Part shown: piece by piece, positions 16,546-24,335 of the stretch | How the letters are laid out: each line of letters opens with the position of its first letter | How positions within the stretch are numbered: the stretch's first letter is position 1 | Source of the DNA: an uncultured Prevotella sp. | GTDB taxonomy: Bacteria; Bacteroidota; Bacteroidia; Bacteroidales; Bacteroidaceae | Reading direction: 5' to 3' | DNA: 27,123 nucleotides | NCBI GenBank assembly: GCA_937898715.1 | Contig: CALEKA010000100.1 | Span: forward strand, 1-27,123 | Position numbers and translations under genes: made by a program | Notes under the pieces: model-generated | What the model saw: only the letters and a program-made list of their open reading frames with translations | Told to the model about the DNA's origin: nothing | The model's database searches: none

Positions 16546-18273
16546 TTATTCTCGTGCCTTTAAGATCTTGAGAGCTTTTGCTTTAATGTCATGAATGTCA
16601 TCACTATCAACTTTCACTTTTTTGCGAATAATCTTTAGTGCTACATTGCGTGCTTTTACCGAATCGCCACTCAACGAGTATACTTGCATTTGTCCGAACA
16701 AGGGCATGAAACGTACGGGAATCATTGCATGAGCAAGTTGGAAATGCTTCTCCGCATCGTGCCACTGTTGCAGAGATAGTGCATTGTCTCCGGCTATGAG
16801 TTCCGTGTCATAGTTTTGTAAGCGTCCTCTTAGCTTTGCTAATACTGCTTGACTCCTCTGTGGCTTTCCTTCTAAATTCAAATCAACAGAAAGTGCATAA
16901 AGCACGTCAATATCGTCGGATATGATTGAGGGTAGAGTTGCTGTATTTGCATCCGAGGCGGAATTGATTTCTGCGGCGTCATTGTCCAACCATGTTTCTT
17001 TCGTGTATTCTTTGTACCATTGTACTGCAGCAGCATATGTGCTCAATAGCAGGATGGTAAATATCATGTACCTCTTGCATTTCGTAGATGAAATTTCCTT
17101 TACTCGTGTATGGCTTGTTTGTTCTTCTGCGTGAAGGACATTACCGAAACTACCTGCTAGGAGCAAACATGCGTAGGGATAGTAAGAAGGATAGGAACTC
17201 ATGCCTAATGCAATCCATGCAGTAAGGATGGGAAGAAGTTCCATTCTCTGCGTGCTCGTTATTCTCTTCCATATGTAGAGAAATACGATTAGAAATAGTA
17301 AAATGTTGACAATTCCATACTGCATCAGCCCATTCAGTATCTCATTAAAAGGTCGTACAACATCGCCTGCTAATGTATGGTAGATGTGATTCGGCGAAAG
17401 CGTTTGTAGATAGTTGGCTTGTGAAGCCATATAATGAGCATTTATCGCGTTTGATCCCCATCCCAACCAGGGATGGATTGTAATCATTTGAGCGGAAACG
17501 TGATAAGTTAAGAATCTCCCTTCTACTGAATAAGGATTGCGTAGATATAATTGAGAAATGAGAAGAAACAGTACGATGGATGAAGCAATGGCTACGAGGA
17601 TCCAATGTTTTCGGGATAATTTGTTCTTGAAAAAACTTACTAGATAGATGCTGAAAGATAAAAAGAGTGCGACAAATCCTGTTCTGGAACAATTATAGAG
17701 CAATGCTCCTGATAGTATAACTACACATGAAAGAAGTATGACAATCACGACAGAGAACCAGCGATTACTAAAATGTCTAATGGAGAAATCGTGAGGCAAT
17801 ATACAGCAAATGCCCATGACTAATGCAGAAGCATTGCCTGCCGGATTATCAAGAATCTGTAGGCTAAAGGGTATGCTGACTATAGCGTACTGGAGTATGC
17901 TCATAGTCAAAATAAGTAGATTACATATTGCTACAATGAATAGCCATGATTTGTTAGTGATTTCTTTGCAGAGAGAGACGAACGATAGAAGAGCAAGTCC
18001 CCATAAAAGGTTAGCGATACTAATACTGTTGGCAAGAATATCCGAGATCTGGCAACCTATTAAAGTGGCAAATAAGAGGTAAAGGAACTTGTCCTTTTGT
18101 ACTCTGCCTTTTAATAAAACTATAAACGCTCCACAGAGCACAATCGTACATGCAATCCATTTCCCTTGCAGACAATCCCAATGCTCATGCCAACACAGCC
18201 CCATGCTTGCCAGCAGCGAGGCTGCGACAAAAGTGGAGAGCAAACCATTTCTTATGATGGTGGAGGTATACAT
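16546..18273 (-). CDS. O-antigen-ligase-like membrane protein with C-terminal TPR part
   Basis: A 575-residue polytopic membrane protein with about ten or more hydrophobic segments in the first 430 residues. The motifs are those of the Wzy/WaaL-type O-antigen ligase family: LDNPAGNASALVMGI, YNCSRTGFVALFLSF and, in the large periplasmic loop, EGRFLTYHVSAQMITIHPWLGWGSN, with FNEILNGLMQYGIVN after it. The last 140 residues are soluble and helical with TPR-like spacing (SLQQWHDAEKHFQLAHA). Such proteins join or polymerise glycan chains on the periplasmic face; some act in protein O-glycosylation, so the substrate cannot be told. It lies downstream of the transglutaminase-like gene (89-bp gap) and upstream of the A/B array, with no terminator visible between. 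Confidence 0.75.
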   Translation of the reverse strand: MYTSTIIRNGLLSTFVAASLLASMGLCWHEHWDCLQGKWIACTIVLCGAFIVLLKGRVQKDKFLYLLFATLIGCQISDILANSISIANLLWGLALLSFVSLCKEITNKSWLFIVAICNLLILTMSILQYAIVSIPFSLQILDNPAGNASALVMGICCILPHDFSIRHFSNRWFSVVIVILLSCVVILSGALLYNCSRTGFVALFLSFSIYLVSFFKNKLSRKHWILVAIASSIVLFLLISQLYLRNPYSVEGRFLTYHVSAQMITIHPWLGWGSNAINAHYMASQANYLQTLSPNHIYHTLAGDVVRPFNEILNGLMQYGIVNILLFLIVFLYIWKRITSTQRMELLPILTAWIALGMSSYPSYYPYACLLLAGSFGNVLHAEEQTSHTRVKEISSTKCKRYMIFTILLLSTYAAAVQWYKEYTKETWLDNDAAEINSASDANTATLPSIISDDIDVLYALSVDLNLEGKPQRSQAVLAKLRGRLQNYDTELIAGDNALSLQQWHDAEKHFQLAHAMIPVRFMPLFGQMQVYSLSGDSVKARNVALKIIRKKVKVDSDDIHDIKAKALKILKARE

Positions 18274-18362
18274 GATGACAAAGGTTTGTTTGAAGAGCTT
18301 ATTGGACTCATTTATAATGTAGAATAGGAAGTTGAGTCGTAGAGAAGAATATTACTCTTCTT

Positions 18363-20483
18363 CTAATAAAACCATTCGTGAGGAAAGATTTGCTTGCCAT
18401 CCTTACTGATAAGGAAAGGCAATTCTTCGTTTCCTTCAGTAATATCAGAGAGCCAATACAATCGGTTGGTATAAAGCGGCAGTTTGGGCAGGGATTCGCC
18501 CTTAGCTTCTCCTTGAGAAAAAAGTTCCCAACCCTTGCTTGTCCATTGATAAAGCGTATAGTAATGATGAGGCCGAATATGATTGTCAGCATTCTTTATC
18601 ATGAAATGGAGGCAGTCTACGTATTGAGGCTCTTGCAGTTTGAGTGTAACGTTAGGCCATCTATCAGGAGCGGTTTGATAATTCCCATCATATTCTGCCT
18701 TCCACTTACATTTTACGAGCGGTTCATCCATCAGCCTAAGATAAAGGCTGCTATCTGCCATTGTAGGTGAAATCGTATTGGCATACTTCCTCGATTTGTG
18801 AGAAAGAAACTGAATCTCTGCCATGTGAATGTAAGGATCATCCGCAGGGGCGCAGACTCTGTAGTATTGATAAGGATGTGTGGGATGTAAAGGTAAGTCT
18901 GTCCAAACGTCGTCAGGCACAAAAGAGAGTGTGGCTAAAGTATCTGCATGGGTGAAATTAGGAGAATCAGATGCAATAACGTATGTGCCTACAGTTCGTT
19001 TAGCTTGCTCATAAAGTTGAGGCTTGCGAGGAAATTTACGTTTCAAAGTAGTTGTAACCATTGTAGATGGTGCTCCAGACAATAAGATGTGATAATAAGG
19101 CGAGCGAGAGGTAACTGTGAGATGAGGCTTAGTTACGGCGTCAATTTTGAATGGGGCAGCAAAAGGCATGATTTCATGGTCTGCCGTTATGTATACGGGG
19201 AAGTAAATATGGTCTGTTACGACGTGTTCAAACGTGATTTTCTTATTCTTTCTGTCTATCTTTCCCCATGTGACGGCTTTTAGTCCGCTATGCGATGTGA
19301 AAGAGGCAAGGTAAGCGAGTCGGTAGGTATTAGGAATGTCTGAGGAAAGAGGCAATTCCAATTTTGCGGTGGATGCGTATAGATGACTAACGTCTTCTAT
19401 AAATGGGCTTTCAAGTTCCTGGGGAATTGGTTCATCTGCAGATTTCAGTGTGTAGGGACAATCTGCTACAGGAGCGAAATGTAGCCTAAAAATATTCAGA
19501 CACTTTTGAAAACGTTTGCCTGCTTCTTGAGGGAGCTCACTTTGCGGGCTGAATGATTGCCAATCGTTATAAGCATTCCATTGATTATGCCAATCTTTGG
19601 AAGGAATAGCGAGATTGAAGTGACGACCAGAGAATACCTTATATGCAGTATTGTATTCTACGGCAGCTGGCCATCCACATGCTCTATAAATCATAGCTGC
19701 ATAATTGGCTATATCTACGCAGTCGTGGTCTGTAGAAGTAAAGAATAATTCTCTCCAACCAAGTGTATTCTCAAATGGGTAAGTGCCGCCCCAATGTCCC
19801 AACCACCATATAGCACGATTATATCTTTCGGAAATGCATCGTGCTGTTTGGGCGGTGTCTACCTGTAGATATTTGTCGAAAGTGTCGTGAAGAGCAATTT
19901 TATCACTAATCAAGGGATAGTCGGGAATCGCACTATAGGCTAAGATGTACTCAAAAAAATCATGAAGAGGCATTGACTTCAATCTCGGTATGCGATTGCG
20001 CAGAGAAAAAGCTAGATCTATGATTTTCTGAATATATTCACCATTTAGTGTGGCGATATCGGGCATATCATGTTCTATGATTTGGGGCTCTTTCAGCTTC
20101 AGTCGCTCTAATAATTTCGCAGATGATTGGGCTGCCAGTTTAATGCGTTCGTGTAAAGGATCTTTTTCTTGTTCATCGCCAGATGTCCCTTTTATTAGGT
20201 TATAATATGCTTGGTCGTTATGATTCAGAATACTATCAATTTTGGGGTCGTACCATACAATCTTTCCTGCTTGACTATGCATGGGCATATTGGCTATTAG
20301 ATAGCATGCAGCCGCATAGCGCTCTTTATCCTTCTGATAGTGTTTTAGCACGCTTTCCAGGCTAGTTCTGTTTGAACCAGCTTTAGACAGAGATTCTTCC
20401 ACTTGAGGCGGATAGAGTTGTTGTGCCTGCAACTCTGTGAAGGCAGCAGTGAAACAAACGAGGAACAAGTATATACGATTCAT
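18363..20483 (-). CDS. Secreted transglutaminase-like protein with C-terminal beta-sandwich
   Basis: A 706-residue exported protein (signal peptide to about LQAQQ). The middle has a transglutaminase-like papain-fold signature: Cys255 in STDHDCVDIANYAAMIYRACG and His288 in GRHFN, with the acidic or Asn member of the triad probably in the following WHNQWNAYND. The C-terminal quarter (PYQYYRVCAPADDPYIHMAEIQF, WPNVTLKL, YVDCLHFMIKN) looks like an F5/8-type galactose-binding beta-sandwich, so it may bind glycans. Bacteroidota encode many such proteins of unknown substrate; peptidase, amidase or cross-linking activity are all possible. It is 31 bp after the DUF3244-like gene, in one probable transcription unit. 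Confidence 0.7.
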   Translation of the reverse strand: MNRIYLFLVCFTAAFTELQAQQLYPPQVEESLSKAGSNRTSLESVLKHYQKDKERYAAACYLIANMPMHSQAGKIVWYDPKIDSILNHNDQAYYNLIKGTSGDEQEKDPLHERIKLAAQSSAKLLERLKLKEPQIIEHDMPDIATLNGEYIQKIIDLAFSLRNRIPRLKSMPLHDFFEYILAYSAIPDYPLISDKIALHDTFDKYLQVDTAQTARCISERYNRAIWWLGHWGGTYPFENTLGWRELFFTSTDHDCVDIANYAAMIYRACGWPAAVEYNTAYKVFSGRHFNLAIPSKDWHNQWNAYNDWQSFSPQSELPQEAGKRFQKCLNIFRLHFAPVADCPYTLKSADEPIPQELESPFIEDVSHLYASTAKLELPLSSDIPNTYRLAYLASFTSHSGLKAVTWGKIDRKNKKITFEHVVTDHIYFPVYITADHEIMPFAAPFKIDAVTKPHLTVTSRSPYYHILLSGAPSTMVTTTLKRKFPRKPQLYEQAKRTVGTYVIASDSPNFTHADTLATLSFVPDDVWTDLPLHPTHPYQYYRVCAPADDPYIHMAEIQFLSHKSRKYANTISPTMADSSLYLRLMDEPLVKCKWKAEYDGNYQTAPDRWPNVTLKLQEPQYVDCLHFMIKNADNHIRPHHYYTLYQWTSKGWELFSQGEAKGESLPKLPLYTNRLYWLSDITEGNEELPFLISKDGKQIFPHEWFY

Positions 20484-20514
20484 AAGATTAGATAATTAGA
20501 CCAGAAGATTCTTT

Positions 20515-20910
20515 TCAAAGTGAAAAGTGAGCCTCGTATATTTTCCCTTTACTATTTATGGTAATTGAGTAGGGCAAGTTGTTTCCTAACATTGCAAAGG
20601 GTATGGAAAGTGTAGAACTTCCTTTGCGCGTATAGTGATTATAATAGATGACAGTATCTCCATATGCAACTGTAACATCAATATCGGAGAATTCTTCATC
20701 TTCGAAAATTAAGACGATCTCCTTGCTTGGTGTGATCTCTGCATGTAAGGATGCCAATGGAACAGAAGGAGCATGTTTATTGTTATTGTTGCTCTTCACC
20801 TTATCATATTTACGAAAAAAGCACACAGAGGTAACTTCGTTGAATATAGGATCGATGCTTGCAGAGCAAGATAAAATAAAACTTTGAGCGAATAATAGAG
20901 ATGAAATCAT
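20515..20910 (-). CDS. DUF3244-like small exported protein
   Basis: 131 residues. Short hydrophobic N-terminus ending in SFILSCSAS, a possible lipobox with Cys15, although there is no positive charge before it. Upstream the frame hits TAA at once, so no longer start exists. After a linker (KSNNNNKHAPSVP) comes an all-beta domain of about 75 residues (ITPSKEIVLIFEDEEFSDI, GDTVIYYNHY, SSTLSIPFAML) resembling DUF3244, a Bacteroidota surface or periplasmic beta-sandwich of unknown role. It is first in a unit with the transglutaminase-like and ligase-like genes and has a good promoter. Confidence 0.6.
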   Translation of the reverse strand: MISSLLFAQSFILSCSASIDPIFNEVTSVCFFRKYDKVKSNNNNKHAPSVPLASLHAEITPSKEIVLIFEDEEFSDIDVTVAYGDTVIYYNHYTRKGSSTLSIPFAMLGNNLPYSITINSKGKIYEAHFSL

Positions 20911-20937
20911 GTTTGCTATATTTTATGTTTTGCGCTG

Positions 20938-20969
20938 CAAAGTTAATAATGTCTTCATGAAACGACAAG
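20938..20969 (-). promoter_or_regulatory. Promoter of the DUF3244-transglutaminase-ligase unit
   Basis: On the minus strand CTTG (20966-20969) and TAACTTTG (20938-20945) are 20 nt apart, matching the Bacteroidota promoter with one change in the -33 box. It is the nearest convincing promoter upstream of the A/B array, which may be read from here. Confidence 0.6.
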
Positions 20970-21044
20970 TGATTCTCTTTAATGTGTGACAAGATGAAAA
21001 TGCGTTTTTTGTTGATAATGAAAGAGTTATTGCAATTTTGATTC

Positions 21045-22694
21045 CTATAAATCCTTTAAATTGTCACAAAAATATTGTAAATCAGAAAGGTCTCTAAGCT
21101 TAAAAAGAAGTCTGCTTTTCTCCTTCCTGAATGAATCTTTAGAGAGAGATAGTGTCTTCTGTATCTGTTCCCTTGAACATCCTAAACCAACAAGAATGTA
21201 AAATACTTGGTCTTGAGTTGTAGTAAGTGGTATAATGTCCTTAAGTATTTGATCTTTCTCTGAATGTAAATAGACGAAATCAAGACGATCTTCTTTTTCA
21301 AGAATTTTTATGGGACTATTTCGCATTACTTTTAGGGTAATTTCAAGTCCATTTATAAATTGTTTGAGATGCTTTTTGTAGTTTGTAAGTTCTTTCTTAC
21401 TTTGTTTTTTTAAAGAGGTGAGTTCCTCCTGCAATTCGACCAAAACATCTTTTTCTTGTACGTGGGACGATGATATTTCTTCGTTTCTGTTCTTATATGA
21501 TATGGAATCAGTGAATCTATTTATTTCATGTTGTAGTTTTTCTATTTTTTGTCGCAGTGAAGAGACTTTCTTTGTGTTGTATCTGCGAATGATGTAGGTC
21601 ATTATGGTAGATACCATGAAAATTGCGGTGATTATGATAATAGAGAGGATTCGGTTGGAATGAGCATTTTCATCCATCCCTTTACGCATATATTCTTCTT
21701 GTACTTTTTTGATCTCGTACTGATATTTGTCTTTGTCAATAAGATCTTGGATGCTATCCGCTTTATCACTATATTTAAATGCCATTTGATCAATTCCATT
21801 CTTGCGCGCTATTTGAGATAATATAACGTATAGATTGTATTCTTCAAATAAATCAGAGGGTAGTATTTCCCGTGATTTCAAAATAGCTTCGTTGAAATTG
21901 TTGCAATTATATAATTGATTCCAAATGCTATAGTTGTTGTCATTGGGAACGCATTGAGTCGCTAGATCATGGTATTTCTTTGCTTTTGCTGTATTTGATT
22001 GAAAGTTGTAATAGAAAGCAATATTGTCGTATATAGTTGCTTTGTCATAATTATATTTTACGTAGTCTATATATTTAAGTGATTGTTTATAATATACTAG
22101 TGCACTATCTCTCTTCCCGCATCTTTCGTAGAAGATGGCCTTATTTCCAAAGGCACCAGATAAAGTTTCTTTGTCATTCATTTTTTTAGCGAGGTCGATG
22201 CTTTTATTGGAATAATCAAGACCAAGCAAATTGGCATTATGCAGAAAAAATATTTTGATCAGACCATTATATATGTATGATTCAAGAATTTGGTTGTCAG
22301 TATGCTTAATGAGTAATTCAGATTCCTTAAAGTCACGCATACTACGGATAATATTTTCATTATTCTCCAAGTTGATTGCTCCATGGTAGAAGTAGGCCAT
22401 TTGCAGATGATGCTTATCCTTATGCTTTTTGTAGTATGAAAGGGCATAGTTGATATTCTTGAGTGATTGTTTCTCGTAGAGACGATAGGTAATGACGCTT
22501 TTCAATAGCGCATAGTAAGCTTTGTTCTTTTCAGATTCCAGTTTTGTGAATGAAACCTTTTTAAGCAATTTCTCAGCAGAATTAGGCGAGCTATATATCA
22601 TTGATTCAGCTTGTTCCATTATCTCTCTTTCATATGAAGTGTTGCAACAAGCAAATAGCAACATGCTAGTGATCAATATTATTATTTTTTTCAT
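21045..22694 (-). CDS. Membrane-anchored TPR regulator with cytoplasmic HTH
   Basis: A 549-residue regulator of a type frequent in Bacteroidota. It has a signal sequence with a possible lipobox (LLFACCNTS, Cys16) and a periplasmic TPR-like helical region from about residue 25 to 320. A transmembrane helix follows at about 349-369 (SIIIITAIFMVSTIMTYII), then a cytoplasmic coiled coil (about 376-440) and a LuxR-like helix-turn-helix at the C-terminus (LTTTQDQVFYILVGLG to SFRKEKSRLLFKL, about 485-535). It probably senses something in the envelope and binds DNA. It sits directly upstream of the DUF3244 unit on the same strand, which makes that unit, and possibly the A/B array, a candidate target. 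Confidence 0.75.
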   Translation of the reverse strand: MKKIIILITSMLLFACCNTSYEREIMEQAESMIYSSPNSAEKLLKKVSFTKLESEKNKAYYALLKSVITYRLYEKQSLKNINYALSYYKKHKDKHHLQMAYFYHGAINLENNENIIRSMRDFKESELLIKHTDNQILESYIYNGLIKIFFLHNANLLGLDYSNKSIDLAKKMNDKETLSGAFGNKAIFYERCGKRDSALVYYKQSLKYIDYVKYNYDKATIYDNIAFYYNFQSNTAKAKKYHDLATQCVPNDNNYSIWNQLYNCNNFNEAILKSREILPSDLFEEYNLYVILSQIARKNGIDQMAFKYSDKADSIQDLIDKDKYQYEIKKVQEEYMRKGMDENAHSNRILSIIIITAIFMVSTIMTYIIRRYNTKKVSSLRQKIEKLQHEINRFTDSISYKNRNEEISSSHVQEKDVLVELQEELTSLKKQSKKELTNYKKHLKQFINGLEITLKVMRNSPIKILEKEDRLDFVYLHSEKDQILKDIIPLTTTQDQVFYILVGLGCSREQIQKTLSLSKDSFRKEKSRLLFKLRDLSDLQYFCDNLKDL

Positions 22695-22762
22695 GGATGT
22701 TTTCGTTTTAGGTAATAGGATGTGTGATTTTAATATGTTTCCTTTTAAGCAATTTGTTAATG

Positions 22763-22792
22763 CAAATGTAATAAAAAAGCATTTCTCACAAG
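22763..22792 (-). promoter_or_regulatory. Possible promoter of the TPR/HTH regulator
   Basis: TACATTTG on the minus strand (22763-22770) with CTTG (22789-22792) 18 nt upstream, slightly short of the usual spacing. A run of eight G lies at 22819-22826, further upstream. Confidence 0.4.
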
Positions 22793-22894
22793 GTATACGA
22801 TTATTCTTTTTGTAGAATGGGGGGGGTAATATATTTGAGAAATTCGAAGAAATAAAGAAGTCTACAGTTATAATTGAATGAGGATCTTAAGAAT

Positions 22895-22939
22895 AAAAAA
22901 GAGAAGCCTAAAAGCAAAACGATTGCTTTCAAACTTCTC
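22895..22939 (-). terminator. Terminator of pheS
   Basis: On the minus strand GAGAAG...CTTCTC (22934-22939 with 22901-22906) encloses an inner AAAGCAA/TTGCTTT stem and is followed by TTTTTT. It starts about 36 bases after the pheS stop. Confidence 0.75.
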
Positions 22940-22975
22940 TCGGATATAAGCTATAAGGGAATATAGGAGTTTCGC

Positions 22976-23998
22976 TTAGTTTGCTGCCATGAATTCATCG
23001 AGGAAACGAACATCATTCTCGGAGAACAGACGCAAGTCTTTTACTTGGTATTTTAAGTTGGTGATACGTTCTACACCCATGCCGAATGCATAGCCTTTGT
23101 AGATTTTGCTATCGATACCATTGGCTTCGAGCACATTGGGATCGACCATACCGCAACCAAGGATTTCTACCCAACCTGTTTGCTTACAGAAAGCACAGCC
23201 CTTACCGCCACAGATGTTGCAAGAGATGTCCATTTCTGCACTAGGTTCTGTAAAGGGGAAGTAAGAGGGACGAAGACGAATCTTCGTATCGGGTCCAAAC
23301 ATCTCGCGAGCAAAGGTGAGCAATACTTGCTTAAGATCGGTAAAACTTACATCCTTATCGACATACAAGCCTTCTACTTGATGGAAGAAGCAGTGTGCAC
23401 GAGCCGAGATGGCTTCGTTTCTGTATACACGTCCAGGGCAAAGCACACGGATAGGTGGCTTTGAATGTTCCATTACGCGGCTTTGAACGGAACTTGTGTG
23501 TGTACGCAGTACGATGTCGGGATGTTGCTCTACGAAGAATGTATCCTGCATATCACGTGCAGGATGATCGGGAGCAAAATTGAGTGAAGAGAATACGTGC
23601 CAATCGTCTTCCACTTCGGGACCATCAGCAATGGAAAAACCGAGACGTGAGAAGATGTCGATAATTTCATTCTTGACAATAGATAGCGGATGGCGAGTAC
23701 CTAAAGCGATAGGGTAGGGCGTACGTGTCAAGTCAAGGTCAGAATGATCTTCTTCTTGTGTAGCCAATTGGCTTCGAAGGTCGTTGAGCTTGTCTTGCAA
23801 CGCCGTCTTGAGCTCGTTCAACTTCATGCCAATCTCACGCTTTTGATCGGCAGCTACGTTGCGAAACTCTCCCATCAATTCGTTTACCACGCCTTTCTTG
23901 CTGAGGTATTTGATACGGAGCTCTTCCAAAGCCTTGGCATCAGATGCTTGCAAATCAGCAACCTCGCTAAGTAATGATTGTATTTTGTCTATTAACAT
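22976..23998 (-). CDS. pheS: Phenylalanine-tRNA ligase alpha subunit
   Basis: Charges tRNA-Phe as part of the (alpha-beta)2 enzyme; the beta subunit gene is not in the window. The 340-residue length is normal. Residues 1-90 form the N-terminal coiled-coil arm. The class II catalytic core includes RTHTSSVQSRVM (165-176), FHQVEGLYVDKDVSFTDLK (205-223) and GYAFGMGVERI (302-312). Four cysteines at 260, 263, 268 and 271 (CNICGGKGCAFC) form a zinc-ribbon-like insertion seen in many bacterial PheS. It is a single-gene unit with promoter and terminator. Confidence 0.97.
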   Translation of the reverse strand: MLIDKIQSLLSEVADLQASDAKALEELRIKYLSKKGVVNELMGEFRNVAADQKREIGMKLNELKTALQDKLNDLRSQLATQEEDHSDLDLTRTPYPIALGTRHPLSIVKNEIIDIFSRLGFSIADGPEVEDDWHVFSSLNFAPDHPARDMQDTFFVEQHPDIVLRTHTSSVQSRVMEHSKPPIRVLCPGRVYRNEAISARAHCFFHQVEGLYVDKDVSFTDLKQVLLTFAREMFGPDTKIRLRPSYFPFTEPSAEMDISCNICGGKGCAFCKQTGWVEILGCGMVDPNVLEANGIDSKIYKGYAFGMGVERITNLKYQVKDLRLFSENDVRFLDEFMAAN

Positions 23999-24023
23999 TG
24001 CGTTGTGCTATTGTAATTTTCTG

Positions 24024-24054
24024 CAAAGATACTGCAAGGTGGGGGAAGAGCAAA
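24024..24054 (-). promoter_or_regulatory. Promoter of pheS
   Basis: TTTG (24051-24054) and TATCTTTG (24024-24031) on the minus strand are 19 nt apart, an excellent match to the Bacteroidota consensus. Leader about 20 nt. Confidence 0.75.
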
Positions 24055-24080
24055 ATGAAAGTCAAAAAACTTTTGGACAA

Positions 24081-24293
24081 TTCTAATAAATCTGGTGAAT
24101 AGAGTATGCTATCACCCGTTGGCAGAATTCTTGGTTAACTGGTAAACGAGTTGACGAGTTAACAAGTAAATATGCCTTAGACTACTTGCTTCGTTAAAAA
24201 CGAGAGCAATTAGACTCGACAAACTTACCTGTTAACTTGTCAATCCGTTTACAAATTCCGCCAACGCGTTGCTATCCTCTGAGTTTATTAGAA
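24081..24293. repeat. Imperfect foldback element
   Basis: The gap 23999-24335 has no gene. Its centre is a 213-bp imperfect palindrome. The ends TTCTAATAAA (24081-24090) and TTTATTAGAA (24284-24293) are exact inverted repeats. CGTTGGC (24117-24123) pairs with GCCAACG (24260-24266), and Gly/Thr-like low-complexity motifs of the form GTTAAC-GTAAAC recur on both arms. It could be a decayed MITE, an intergenic repeat family, or a terminator-like structure between the MG2-type gene and pheS. No target duplication is evident. Confidence 0.6.
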
Positions 24294-24335
24294 TCTCCCA
24301 ATAAATAAGGGGTAAGAGTGATTATCTCCAATGCT

